A stretch of 64,000 bases of DNA from Massilia brevitalea (GTDB taxonomy: Bacteria; Pseudomonadota; Gammaproteobacteria; Burkholderiales; Burkholderiaceae_D), in assembly GCF_030711405.1 (NCBI RefSeq), contig NZ_JAULSI010000005.1, positions 129,416-193,415 of the forward strand. The letters run 5' to 3'. Below, piece by piece: positions 45,336 through 54,255 of this stretch. The notes under the pieces were generated by a model, which searched no databases, was not told where the DNA came from, and saw nothing but the letters and a program-made list of their open reading frames with translations. A program made the translations under genes and the position numbers. Position 1 is the stretch's first letter. Each line of letters starts with the position of its first letter.

Positions 45336-46847
45336 CTACGATACAGCACTGGCGGCGGAAAGTGGCAGGGTGATGGCAACCGTGGTGCCGCGCTGCGGCG
45401 CCGAGCGTAGGGCGATCGCACCGCGCAATGCGTACACGCGCTCGCGCATGCCGATGATGCCGATGCCTTCGGAACGGAGGGCCGGCTCGAAGCCCTGGCC
45501 GTCATCCTCGACCGCGATGCGCAGCACATTTTCGTCGTCGTCGAGCACCAGGCTGACCTGGGCGAAGCTGGCGCCCGCGTGCTTCATCACGTTCGACAGC
45601 GCTTCCTGCACGATGCGGTAGGCGGAAATCGCCAGCTCGTTCCCCAGGCGCGAGAAGTCGCCCTCGGAGTGGAAGGCGAAGCGGCAGCCGGAGCCGCTGT
45701 CGTAGTGGCGCAGCATCTCTTCCACCGCGCCGTGCAGGCCCAGCATGTCGAGCACCTCGGGACGCAGGCGCCGCACCAGGCGCCGGCCATTGGCGTACAA
45801 ATCGAGCGCCAGCTTGGTGATGGCCTGCGCCTTGTTGCGGATGTCCTCAACCTCGGGGCCGGCCGGCGCCCTGGCCGACAGCATGGCGATGCTCTGCGCC
45901 TCCAGCCGCACCGCGATCAGCGAGGCGTTCAGTTCGTCGTGGATCTCGATCGCGATGCTCTTGCGCTCGTCCTCGATGATGTTGTTCACCTTCTGGATCA
46001 GTTTGCGCTTGTCGGCGTCGGCGCGCAGTGCCTCGTTGCGCGATTCGAGCAGGTCTTGCGTGCGCGCCGCCACCTTGTTTTCCAGGTCCTGCTTGGACTG
46101 GTCGAGCGCCACCGACATCTCGCCGATCGAGCCTTGCAGCTCGCCGATCTCGCCGCCGGTGGTCACCGGCAGCTCGATGCGGTAGTTCCCGCCGCGGATT
46201 TCGCGCAAGGCGCCAATCGCGTCGCGCAGCGGCAGGATCAGCGAGCGCGCCAGCACCCAGGCCAGCACACCGCTGGCGGCCAGCGCCAGCGCCGCCATCG
46301 CCACTTCCACCTGGAAGCGGCGCGTCTGCTTGGCCAGCATGTTCGCCGGCGACATGGTCACGCGCACCGCCCCCACCACTTCGGTGGTCAGCGTGGGCGG
46401 GCGCGTGTCGCTGGAGGCCGAGACGTGCGGGATGCCGTTGTCGGTGAACAGGTTGATCCACACCACCTGCTTGCGGATGGCCGCTTCGTAGTAGTGCGGT
46501 TCGGAATCAAGCGCGCTCTCGGAGGTCACGCGCACGGCGCGCTTGCCGGTGGCGTCGACCACGTCGATGCGGTAGATGCTTTTATCGGACTGCACCAGGC
46601 CGTTGATGGTCAGGCGCAGGTCCGTCAGGTTGCCGGAGATGACGTTGTACTCGCTGGTCTCGGCCAGCGCGCGCGCCAGGATGCGGCCGCGCTCGGCCAG
46701 CTCCTCGGCCACCTGGGCCCGGTGCGCGTACCAGGAATACCAGAGAAAGGAAGTGAACAGGAACGCGACCGGCAGCATGGTGATGAAGGCCATGCGCAGG
46801 CCGATGCTCCAGCTGCGCCAGGGCTGCACGAGGCGGCGCAGGCTCAT
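45336..46847 (-). CDS. sensor histidine kinase (HisKA_3 / NarX-type)
   Basis: A 503-residue membrane kinase: TM1 near 18-40, a periplasmic sensor of about 135 residues, TM2 near 178-200, HAMP near 200-255, coiled coil, then HisKA_3 with phospho-acceptor His in SIAIEIHDELNA and an ATPase domain (ISAYRIVQEALSNVMKHA, VEDDGQGFEP, GIGIIGMRERVYAL). Its start overlaps the stop of the binding-protein gene as ATGA. With the binding protein and the NarL-type regulator it forms a three-gene sensor system. Confidence 0.92.
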   Translation of the reverse strand: MSLRRLVQPWRSWSIGLRMAFITMLPVAFLFTSFLWYSWYAHRAQVAEELAERGRILARALAETSEYNVISGNLTDLRLTINGLVQSDKSIYRIDVVDATGKRAVRVTSESALDSEPHYYEAAIRKQVVWINLFTDNGIPHVSASSDTRPPTLTTEVVGAVRVTMSPANMLAKQTRRFQVEVAMAALALAASGVLAWVLARSLILPLRDAIGALREIRGGNYRIELPVTTGGEIGELQGSIGEMSVALDQSKQDLENKVAARTQDLLESRNEALRADADKRKLIQKVNNIIEDERKSIAIEIHDELNASLIAVRLEAQSIAMLSARAPAGPEVEDIRNKAQAITKLALDLYANGRRLVRRLRPEVLDMLGLHGAVEEMLRHYDSGSGCRFAFHSEGDFSRLGNELAISAYRIVQEALSNVMKHAGASFAQVSLVLDDDENVLRIAVEDDGQGFEPALRSEGIGIIGMRERVYALRGAIALRSAPQRGTTVAITLPLSAASAVS

Positions 46848-47737
46848 GGCCGCGGCCTGGCAAAGCCGCGTGCGTCCTTGCCGACCACGATGTCGAGCGA
46901 ACGCGCCACGCCCTCGTTGATCGTGGTGCGGAAGTAGCGCGGGAACTGGGGTGCGGGCAGCTCGCCGCTGGCGACAAAGGCGGCCGCCACTTCCGCCACC
47001 TGGGCGTTGATGTCCTCGATGTCGGAATAGGTGGTGGCCAGTGCTCCCACCTTCACCATGTCGCCCGAAAAACCGATCACCGCCTGCTTGCGGCGGTAGG
47101 TGGCGAGCAGGATGCTGCGCACGTTCTCGGGGTTGTAGACCGCACTGTCCGGCAGCGCCAGCAGCGCTTCGCTGCGCTTGACGCGTCCCAGCAGCTCGCC
47201 GATGTCGTCGCTTGGCGCCGCGCGCACCAGGTCGGCCTTGCCCTGCAGGGCGTGGACGAACGTGTCCGCATCCTGGCCGACGATGGCCGCCACCCGCACC
47301 GGACGCCGGTACAGCAGGCTGGCCAGCTGCAGCTGATCCAGCGGCGCCGGCTCGGCGTACACCGCCGTGTTCAGGGCGGCGCGCGCGGGCGGCAATGCGC
47401 CGACGACCGAGCGCCATACCTGGCTCGAAGTGAAGGCTGCGATCACCACGCAGTCGCAGCGCCGCGCCACTGCCTGGCGCAATGCGTCCGGGCCGATGGC
47501 AATCGTCACCATGCGCCGCTTCTGCGCCAGCTCGGTGCGGAAGGCGGCAAAGGTCGGCACCAGGCGCTTGTACAGGTCTTCGGCGATGCGCGCGCTGACG
47601 GCGCTGTCGTCGCCGGTGACGATCTCGAAGCGGTAGCCCTGGGCCTTATCCGGCGGCGCAGCCGTGGCGCTGCAGGCGGCCAAACCGAGGGCCAGGCTTG
47701 CCAGCAGCCTGCGCAGGGAATGCGCGACGCGGCGCAT
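46844..47737 (-). CDS. periplasmic ABC-type substrate-binding protein of a sensor system
   Basis: A 297-residue exported protein with an LAAC lipobox-like site (about residue 22) and the two-lobe layout of uncharacterised ABC substrate-binding proteins (PF04392-like: VTIAIGPDALRQAV, LLYRRPVRVAAIVGQ, VIGFSGDMVKVGALAT). No transporter genes are adjacent. It sits between the response regulator and histidine kinase, overlapping the latter by 4 bp, so it probably presents a ligand to the kinase. Confidence 0.82.
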   Translation of the reverse strand: MRRVAHSLRRLLASLALGLAACSATAAPPDKAQGYRFEIVTGDDSAVSARIAEDLYKRLVPTFAAFRTELAQKRRMVTIAIGPDALRQAVARRCDCVVIAAFTSSQVWRSVVGALPPARAALNTAVYAEPAPLDQLQLASLLYRRPVRVAAIVGQDADTFVHALQGKADLVRAAPSDDIGELLGRVKRSEALLALPDSAVYNPENVRSILLATYRRKQAVIGFSGDMVKVGALATTYSDIEDINAQVAEVAAAFVASGELPAPQFPRYFRTTINEGVARSLDIVVGKDARGFARPRP

Positions 47738-47743
47738 CGCGGC

Positions 47744-48388
47744 TCAGGGCTCGATCAGGCCGTACTTCACGGCCAGGCGGGTAATGTGGGCCTGGCGCTC
47801 CACGCCCAGCTTTTCCTTGATCGACTGGCTGGTATTGCTGATGGTCTTGGTCGACAGGTTCAGGCGCTCGGCGATCTCGGCATTCGTCAGGCCCTCGGCC
47901 ATCATCTTGAAGATCTCGAGGCCGCGCTCGTCGAGCTGCGACTGCGGCGACACGTCGCCGCGCACGGCGATGCTGGCCAGGCGCTCGGCGATCTGCGGCG
48001 GGAAGTAGAGCTTGCCCGCATGCGCCTGGCGCACGGCGGCGGCCAGGTCGGCCGGGTCGCAATCCTTGGTGACAAAGGCGTGGGCGCCGATGCGGTAGGT
48101 TTCCTTGATCAGGCTGTCCTGGTCGAACTGGCTGAGGAAGACCACCTTCGCATGCGCATCGGCCTTCAGGATCTGCTGGGCCGCGTCCAGGCCGGTGAGT
48201 TCGGTACCGAAGCGGATGTCGAGGATCACCACGTCCGGCTTGCATTCGGCATACAGGGCGATCGCTTCATCCGGCGTGCGCGCCTGTCCCACCACTTCCA
48301 TGCCTTCGGCGGCCAGCGACATGGCGAAGCCGGTCATCACGATCGGGTGGTCGTCGGCCAGCATGACGCGGATTGCTTTGGTTTTCAC
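47744..48388 (-). CDS. NarL/FixJ-type response regulator
   Basis: A 214-residue regulator. The receiver domain (about 6-125) has D12-D13, phospho-acceptor D57 (VVILDIRF) and the conserved Lys in AFVTKDC. A LuxR-type HTH follows (about 145-210; MAEGLTNAEIAERLNLSTKTI). It is the first gene of the operon; the binding-protein gene follows 6 bp later. It is divergent from tonB-like gene 48659, a possible target. Confidence 0.92.
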   Translation of the reverse strand: MKTKAIRVMLADDHPIVMTGFAMSLAAEGMEVVGQARTPDEAIALYAECKPDVVILDIRFGTELTGLDAAQQILKADAHAKVVFLSQFDQDSLIKETYRIGAHAFVTKDCDPADLAAAVRQAHAGKLYFPPQIAERLASIAVRGDVSPQSQLDERGLEIFKMMAEGLTNAEIAERLNLSTKTISNTSQSIKEKLGVERQAHITRLAVKYGLIEP

Positions 48389-48658
48389 CTGGTATCTCCC
48401 TAGTGTTGCGGCCGGCCGCTTGCCAGAAGGTGGTAGCGGCGCCTGCCAATGGGCAGAACAACGGCGCTCTGCAGCTTGATTATTTCATACAACGCAGGGC
48501 GAAGCGAGCCGGCCTTTCCTCTCTGCCCGGGCCCGGCTTTGCATGCTTTTCGGACCGGGCGCACGAATGCTGACAAATCGCTTTACCAATTACCAATTGA
48601 TGGCATATATTACTTCCAACAGATAGCAGACAGATATTCTTTCCTAAAGGAGAACGTC

Positions 48659-49348
48659 ATGCATTTCTCACCCGCGTACCACGATAACGGCAACAAGGCC
48701 GGCAAGTTCGCCCTCGTCGCCGGGCTGCACGCCCTGATCGCGATCGGCGTCGTCAACATGATGAACGGAAGGGTGCTCTCGCTTCCCAAGCTGACCGACC
48801 CCGACACGGTCTTCACGACGCCGCAGCCGCCCGTTCCGCCACCGCTGCCGCCCGACCCGCCTACCCCGGTGCAGCGCCTCGCGCCGCCCGACATCGTGGT
48901 GCCGAAGGTCGAGATCGAGATCGCGCCGCCGCCGGTCGAGAACCCGGTGCGCACCACCTTCGAGGCCGACCCGCTGCCGCCGCAGCCCACGCCAAGCGAG
49001 GCCAGGGTCGAGCCCACGGCCCCCGCCTCGGGCAGTGGTACCGGCAGCGGAACAAGCAGCGGCACAGTGCGGACCATCGCCCTGGCCGAAGCCAGCGGCT
49101 GCGCAACACCCACGTATCCGGCGCGCGCCGCCCGCAACGGCGACAGCGGCACCGTGGTCCTGGCCCTCCTGATCGGCACCGACGGCCGCGTAGCGACTGC
49201 CCGCGTGCAGAAATCCAGCGGCTCGCGCGACCTCGACAAGGCCGCCCTGAATGCCCTGAGCATGTGCCAGTTCAAGCCCGCCACCAACAACGGCGTGGCC
49301 GAAGCCGGATGGGGGCAGCTGGCCTTTGTCTGGACGCTGGGCGACTGA
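48659..49348 (+). CDS. TonB family protein
   Basis: A 229-residue TonB-like energy transducer. A membrane anchor lies near 17-35, then a Pro-rich spacer (about 50-115; PQPPVPPPLPPDPPTPVQRL) spanning the periplasm, and a C-terminal TonB domain (about 150-229; TPTYPARAARNGDSGTVVLA, FKPATNNG). AAAGGAGAACGTC precedes the ATG. No ExoB/ExbD genes are adjacent, so it relies on partners elsewhere. Divergent from the sensor operon. Confidence 0.88.
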   Translation: MHFSPAYHDNGNKAGKFALVAGLHALIAIGVVNMMNGRVLSLPKLTDPDTVFTTPQPPVPPPLPPDPPTPVQRLAPPDIVVPKVEIEIAPPPVENPVRTTFEADPLPPQPTPSEARVEPTAPASGSGTGSGTSSGTVRTIALAEASGCATPTYPARAARNGDSGTVVLALLIGTDGRVATARVQKSSGSRDLDKAALNALSMCQFKPATNNGVAEAGWGQLAFVWTLGD

Positions 49349-49366
49349 ATCGGTTCTCCCCTCTTT

Positions 49367-49399
49367 GCCCGCCACGTCTCAGCCTGGCGGGCTTTTTTT
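49367..49399 (+). terminator. Rho-independent terminator after tonB-like gene
   Basis: GCCCGCCA and TGGCGGGC form an 8-bp perfect stem with a 10-nt loop, followed by TTTTTTT. Confidence 0.85.
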
Positions 49400-49431
49400 G
49401 CGCCCTTTTGCGCCCTTTTTGAGAAGCCTGG

Positions 49432-51795
49432 ATGATTTCCGATCACGCCCACGAGCACGAACACGAACACGAACAACAGCGCGCCCATGCCGGCGCCCTG
49501 GCCGGCCTCATCGCCTTCCTGTTCCTTGCGCTGCTGGCCTGGCTGGCGCTGCGCGACCACGGCGCGCCCGCGCGCCAGCGCCAGCAGCAACCGCTCGCGC
49601 ACGATGCGCCAGCCGACCGCTTCTCGGCTGCGCGCGCCCTCGACCAGCTGGCAGCGATGCCGCAGACGCCGCGGCCGATCGCCAGCGACGCCAACCGCCG
49701 CGCGCGCGAACACATCGTGGGGCAGTTGCAGGCGCTGGGCTACGCGCCGCAGGTGCAGCGCACCGTGGTGCAGAAGAACTACGTCGACTATAACGCCAAC
49801 TACGAGGCCATCGTCGGCGTGGTGCACAACGTGCTGGTGCGGGTGCCCGGCACGGATAGCAGCAACGCGGACCGCCAGCGCCGCCCTGCCCTGCTGCTGG
49901 CGGTGTACTACGACAGCGACCGCGGCAGCCTGGGCGTGGCGCGCGGCGGCATGCCGGTGGCGGCAAGCCTGGAGATGCTGCGCGCATTGCGCCACGGTTC
50001 GACGCCGGCAAACGATGTGATCGTGCTCTTTGCGGACGGCGAGCGCGCCGGCAGCCTGGGCATGCAGGCCTTCGCCGAGCAGCACCCGTGGGCACGCGAC
50101 GTGAGTCTGGCGCTGCGCTTCGATGGCGGCGGCAGCGGCGGCCCGCTCATCCTGTACAACACGCGCAACGCCAACAGCGCGGCCATCGACGGCTGGCGCC
50201 GCGCCGTGCCCGAGGTGCGCGGTTCTTCGCTGATGCACGAGATCCACCAGCTGGCGCCGGGCGCGCTGCGCATCGGCGCACTCGACAAACTCCGGGTGCC
50301 GGTGCTGCAGTTTGCGAACACCGGCTTGCCGCTGGACCGCGCGGGCGAACTCGATACGCTGGCGCGCCTGCAGCCGGCCACGCTGCAGCACATGGGCAGT
50401 GCGATGCTGCGCCTGGTGCAGTACTTCGGACAGGCGCGGCTCGACCCGCGCATCGGTAATGGCCAGGTGTATTTCGAGCTGCCCTTCGGCGCCACCGTCC
50501 ACTACAGCGCAGCCCTGGCGTGGCCGCTCGCTTTTTTTAGCTGCCTGCTGCTGGCGGGCGCGGGCCGCCTGGCCTGGCGGCATGCCGGCATGCGCTACAC
50601 GCCCTTCGTGCAGGCGGCTTTCCTGGTGCCGGCGCTGGCGGTGGTGCTGGGCATCGGCGCCTGGCAGCTGTGGATGCACGTGCCCGCGCTGCACCGCGCC
50701 TGGAATCCGGCCGCGCCCCTGCATGCGCTGGCCTACCTGCTGGGCGTGTCCGCGCTGGCGGCGGCCTTTTATCTGGTCGCCCAGCGCTGGCTGCAGCGCC
50801 ATACCGGCGCCATGGCGGCGGCGCTGGCCGCGCTCGGCGCATTGACGCTCGTGCTGCTGCTGGCCAGCTGGCTCGCGCCCGGCGCCAGCTACCTGCTTGC
50901 CTGGCCGCTGCTGGCGGCCCTGGCCTGCTGCGCCGGCCTGCATGCGGGGCGCGTGCAAGCCTGGCCGCCGGCCGCGCGCCTGGCCCTGCTGGTGCTGGGC
51001 GTGGCGCCGGCCGTGGTGCTGGTGCCGCCGGCGCTGCGCGACAGCTTCCTGGTGCTCTCGCCGCAGCGCATGAACCTGCCGGTGGCGATGCTGGCGCTGC
51101 TGCTGGGCGTGTCGACCCTGCTGCTGGCGGCGCACGCGCGGCGCTACGTGGCGCGCACCCTGCTGCTGCTCGGACTGGGCGGACTGGCCCTGGCCGGCAG
51201 CGCCGACGAAGCGCGTGAAGCACCATCGGCGCGCGCCAACAATCTCGTGTACTACCGGGACATGCCGAGCTGGGACGCCTACTGGCTGAAACCCGCCGGC
51301 CCGCTCGACGACTGGGAGCGCACGCTGTTCGCCAACCTCACGCGGCCGCATTATTTCGTCAGCGTGTTCGGCTGGAGCGAGCCGGAACAGTGGTATGCCT
51401 GGGCCCCGCGCAAAGGGCTGGAATTCCCCTTCATCCGCGTACTCAGGAACGGCAAGGCGCCGAACCGGCATGCCGACTTCACGCTGTCGTCGAAGAACCG
51501 CGCGCCCGAGATCCGGCTGGACGTGATCAACGCACGCGTGCTGCGCGCCACCATGAACGGACGCACCCTGCTGGACAAGGAAGCCAAGACCCTGAAGATC
51601 ATCGCCTATGGCATGGAAGACGACACGCTGCACTTCCGCATCCGCGTGAAAGCCGATCCGATCTTCGGCGTGCAGGTAAAGGAAATCGTGCCCGGGCTGC
51701 CCGAGCACCTGCTGCCGCCACGGCCGGCGAATGCGCCCGCCCTGATTCCCGGGAGCGGCACGTCAGTCTCGGCGGACATGCTGTGGTTTTACTAG
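49432..51795 (+). CDS. multi-pass membrane protein with inactive-looking M28 domain
   Basis: A 787-residue protein. An N-terminal His/Glu-rich stretch (HAHEHEHEHE) precedes TM1 (about 22-41), then an M28-peptidase-like domain (about 60-340), then six to nine membrane segments (about 360-590) and a C-terminal domain. The zinc/catalytic sites look lost: AVYYDS where SAHYDS is expected, VARGGMPV where an Asp is expected, and DGERAG where DGEEAG is expected. It is followed 54 bp later by an intact M28 peptidase, so it may be a scaffold or regulator for it. Confidence 0.72.
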   Translation: MISDHAHEHEHEHEQQRAHAGALAGLIAFLFLALLAWLALRDHGAPARQRQQQPLAHDAPADRFSAARALDQLAAMPQTPRPIASDANRRAREHIVGQLQALGYAPQVQRTVVQKNYVDYNANYEAIVGVVHNVLVRVPGTDSSNADRQRRPALLLAVYYDSDRGSLGVARGGMPVAASLEMLRALRHGSTPANDVIVLFADGERAGSLGMQAFAEQHPWARDVSLALRFDGGGSGGPLILYNTRNANSAAIDGWRRAVPEVRGSSLMHEIHQLAPGALRIGALDKLRVPVLQFANTGLPLDRAGELDTLARLQPATLQHMGSAMLRLVQYFGQARLDPRIGNGQVYFELPFGATVHYSAALAWPLAFFSCLLLAGAGRLAWRHAGMRYTPFVQAAFLVPALAVVLGIGAWQLWMHVPALHRAWNPAAPLHALAYLLGVSALAAAFYLVAQRWLQRHTGAMAAALAALGALTLVLLLASWLAPGASYLLAWPLLAALACCAGLHAGRVQAWPPAARLALLVLGVAPAVVLVPPALRDSFLVLSPQRMNLPVAMLALLLGVSTLLLAAHARRYVARTLLLLGLGGLALAGSADEAREAPSARANNLVYYRDMPSWDAYWLKPAGPLDDWERTLFANLTRPHYFVSVFGWSEPEQWYAWAPRKGLEFPFIRVLRNGKAPNRHADFTLSSKNRAPEIRLDVINARVLRATMNGRTLLDKEAKTLKIIAYGMEDDTLHFRIRVKADPIFGVQVKEIVPGLPEHLLPPRPANAPALIPGSGTSVSADMLWFY

Positions 51796-51848
51796 TTAGT
51801 GCTCTACAATGCTGCGGCACTTCCTATAAACCACTGCAGCAGGATTCC

Positions 51849-53483
51849 ATGCACAAGATCGTCTCCTCCGTTGTCGTTACCGCCCTCGCCAGCAGCCTGG
51901 CGCTCGCCTTCCCCGCCCATGCGGCCAACAAGGCGCAAGCCGCCACCGTCCAGGAAGGGCCGCTGCGCGGCCACCTGGCCTTCCTCGCGTCCGACGCCAT
52001 GGAAGGCCGCGGCACCGGCCAGCGCGGCGGCGAGCTGACCGTGACCTATCTCGAGAGCCAGGCGATGGCCGCCGGCCTGAAGCCGGCCAACGGCAACAGC
52101 TTCCGCCAGGAGGTCAAGATCGCGGGCGTGCGTCCGCTGCCGGAAAAGAGCAACGTCGGCGTGGTCGCCAACGGCCAGGCCCTGCCCTTGAGCTTCGGCG
52201 CCGACTGGGTCTGGGCGCCGGGCGATGCCAAGCCCGACCACACCATGGATGCGGAACTGGTCTTCGTCGGCTACGGCATCACCGCGCCGGAAGAAGGCTG
52301 GGACGACTTCAAGGGCCTGGACGCCAAGGGCAAGGTGCTGGTCATGATGGTCAACGACCCGGCGCCGACCGCCGCCGAGCCGAAGCGCTTCAACGGCGCC
52401 GGCCTGACCTACTACGGCCGCTGGACCTATAAACTGGCCGAAGCAGCGCGCCAGGGCGCGGCCGGCGTGATCCTGATCCACACCGACGCCTCGGCTTCCT
52501 ACGGCTGGAGCGTGGTGCAGAACAGCTGGGCCGCCGCCGAGCGCTTCCAGCTGGCCGACGCCGACCTCGGCACCGGCATGCAGGGCTGGATGACCGATGC
52601 CGCCGCGCGCAAGTTGTTTGCCGCCGCCGGCCAGGATCTCGATAAACTGCGCGCCGCCGCCGAAAACAAGGCCTTCAAGCCGGTCACCCTGAACGCGCGC
52701 GTAAAAGGCGAAGCGCGCGCCGCCGTGCGCACGCTGAACGAGTACAACGTGGCCGGCGTCGTGCCCGGCACCGATCCGAAGCTGAAGGACGAAGTCGTCA
52801 TCTACAGCGCCCACTGGGACCATATGGGCAAGCAGGGAACCGAGGGCGACACCATCTTCAACGGCGCCGTCGACAACGCCTCCGGCACCGCCGGCCTCTT
52901 GGCGATGGCGCAGGAAGCCGTGCGTCATCCAGCCAAGCGTTCGCAGATGTTCCTGTGGGTCGCCGCCGAAGAGCAAGGCCTGCTGGGCAGCGCCGCCTAC
53001 GCCGCCAAGCCGCTGTGGCCAGCCGATAAAACCGCCGCCAACCTGAACCTCGACAGCCTGAACTTCGTCGGCGCCGCCAAGGACATCGGCGTGCAGGGCA
53101 GCGAGCGCACCGAACTGGGCGCCATGGCCGCCGCCACCGCTAAAGCCATGGGCCTGGTGGTGGCCCCGGCCAAGCCGGATCTGGCCGGTGGCTACTTCCG
53201 CAGCGACCACTTCAGCTTCGCGAAAGCCGGCATCCCCGCCTTCTCGGTCGGCGGCGGCAGCGCCTGGGTGTCGAATGTGGAAGCGAACAATGCCAAGGCC
53301 AAGGCCTACCGCGCACGCTACCACCAGGTGAGCGACGAGTACGACCCGAGCTGGGATTTGGCGGGCATGGTGCAGCAGGCCCAGTTCACACTGAACCTCG
53401 GCCGCATGATCGCCGACAGCTTGACGATGCCGGCCTGGAAAGCTGGCGACGCCTTCGGCAAAATCCGCGCCGCCGCAAAATAA
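51849..53483 (+). CDS. secreted M28 family aminopeptidase
   Basis: A 544-residue exported zinc aminopeptidase. Signal peptide about 1-25. A protease-associated (PA) domain lies near 130-260, inserted in the M28 fold. The catalytic set is intact: SAHWDHMG, GAVDNASG, AAEEQGLLG, LNLDSLN and FRSDHFSF. It follows the degenerate M28 membrane protein by 54 bp on the same strand. Confidence 0.9.
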   Translation: MHKIVSSVVVTALASSLALAFPAHAANKAQAATVQEGPLRGHLAFLASDAMEGRGTGQRGGELTVTYLESQAMAAGLKPANGNSFRQEVKIAGVRPLPEKSNVGVVANGQALPLSFGADWVWAPGDAKPDHTMDAELVFVGYGITAPEEGWDDFKGLDAKGKVLVMMVNDPAPTAAEPKRFNGAGLTYYGRWTYKLAEAARQGAAGVILIHTDASASYGWSVVQNSWAAAERFQLADADLGTGMQGWMTDAAARKLFAAAGQDLDKLRAAAENKAFKPVTLNARVKGEARAAVRTLNEYNVAGVVPGTDPKLKDEVVIYSAHWDHMGKQGTEGDTIFNGAVDNASGTAGLLAMAQEAVRHPAKRSQMFLWVAAEEQGLLGSAAYAAKPLWPADKTAANLNLDSLNFVGAAKDIGVQGSERTELGAMAAATAKAMGLVVAPAKPDLAGGYFRSDHFSFAKAGIPAFSVGGGSAWVSNVEANNAKAKAYRARYHQVSDEYDPSWDLAGMVQQAQFTLNLGRMIADSLTMPAWKAGDAFGKIRAAAK

Positions 53484-53502
53484 TCGCTGCGCTGTAAAAC
53501 AA

Positions 53503-53528
53503 AAGCCCGGTCAGTCATGACCGGGCTT
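53503..53528. terminator. bidirectional terminator between M28 peptidase and sodC
   Basis: AAGCCCGGTCA and TGACCGGGCTT form an 11-bp perfect stem with a 4-nt loop. On the minus strand it is followed by TTTGTTTT, so it probably ends the sodC transcript and may also end the M28 transcript. A REP element abuts it. Confidence 0.75.
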
Positions 53529-53554
53529 GTAGGGTGGGACTCGTGCCCACGCGG
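53529..53554 (+). repeat. REP-like repeat
   Basis: GTAGGGTGGG, six bases, then GCCCACGCGG (26 bp). It directly abuts the terminator stem at 53528. The inner stem is slightly weaker than in the 778 copy. Confidence 0.8.
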
Positions 53555-53640
53555 CACGGCTTATGCGAATGGCACGCTCATGAAAACGATGCCGATCAAT
53601 GAAATATTATTTCGCTCAACCGTAAAAATGAAATTTTATT

Positions 53641-54168
53641 TCACTCAATAATCCCGCACACAATCCGCGCCCCGCCACCACCCAACGGCGCCGGATGATC
53701 CGCATGATTATCCCCACCCGCATGCACCATCAGCGCCTTGCCCTTCACATCGGCCAGCTTCAAGCGCGGCGCCAGCACCGGATTGCCCGCCGCCCCCGAG
53801 CTCTCGACATACAGCGCAGGCAAATCCCCGATATGCCCATCGCCCCACGGCAGCCCGTGCTTCTTGCTGCCCGTGGTATCCAGGTGCCCGCCCGCCGCGC
53901 CCGCCGGCACCGGCTTGCCATCCTTCTGGTTCGTATCGCAGCTCTTGTTCTCATGCACGTGGAAGCCATGCACGCCTGGCGGCAGCCCATCCAGCTTCGG
54001 CGTGAACACCAGCCCGTATTTGGTTTCGCTGATCGTCACCGTACCGGCCGACTTGCCGACGCCGGCATCCGACACCGCATTCATCGTCGCGCGCATTTCG
54101 GCGGCGTGCACGGCTGCGCCGGCGTAGGTGGAGCACAGCAGCGCCGCGCAGATCCATTGAGCTTTCAT
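53641..54168 (-). CDS. sodC: Cu/Zn superoxide dismutase
   Basis: A 175-residue periplasmic CuZn-SOD. Signal peptide about 1-22. Metal ligands are in [10 protein letters not shown] (Cu His; disulfide Cys), [18 protein letters not shown] and [11 protein letters not shown], with the second disulfide Cys near the end (IVCGI). It removes superoxide outside the cytoplasm. I chose the ATG at 54168, preceded by AAGGGAATG; an ATG at 54183 is upstream. Confidence 0.92.
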   Translation of the reverse strand: MKAQWICAALLCSTYAGAAVHAAEMRATMNAVSDAGVGKSAGTVTISETKYGLVFTPKLDGLPPGVHGFHVHENKSCDTNQKDGKPVPAGAAGGHLDTTGSKKHGLPWGDGHIGDLPALYVESSGAAGNPVLAPRLKLADVKGKALMVHAGGDNHADHPAPLGGGGARIVCGIIE

Positions 54169-54255
54169 GGCATTCCCTTTCATTGACAGTATTTGAACGA
54201 GACAACGCGCATGAGTGTAGAGGATTCGCGCAATCGGGAGCGCTCGGCCGGAACG

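Noticed and set aside
48610..51708. 1,032-codon minus-strand frame over tonB-like and M28-like genes
   Set aside because: Shadow; the plus-strand genes have signal peptides, domains and ribosome-binding sites.
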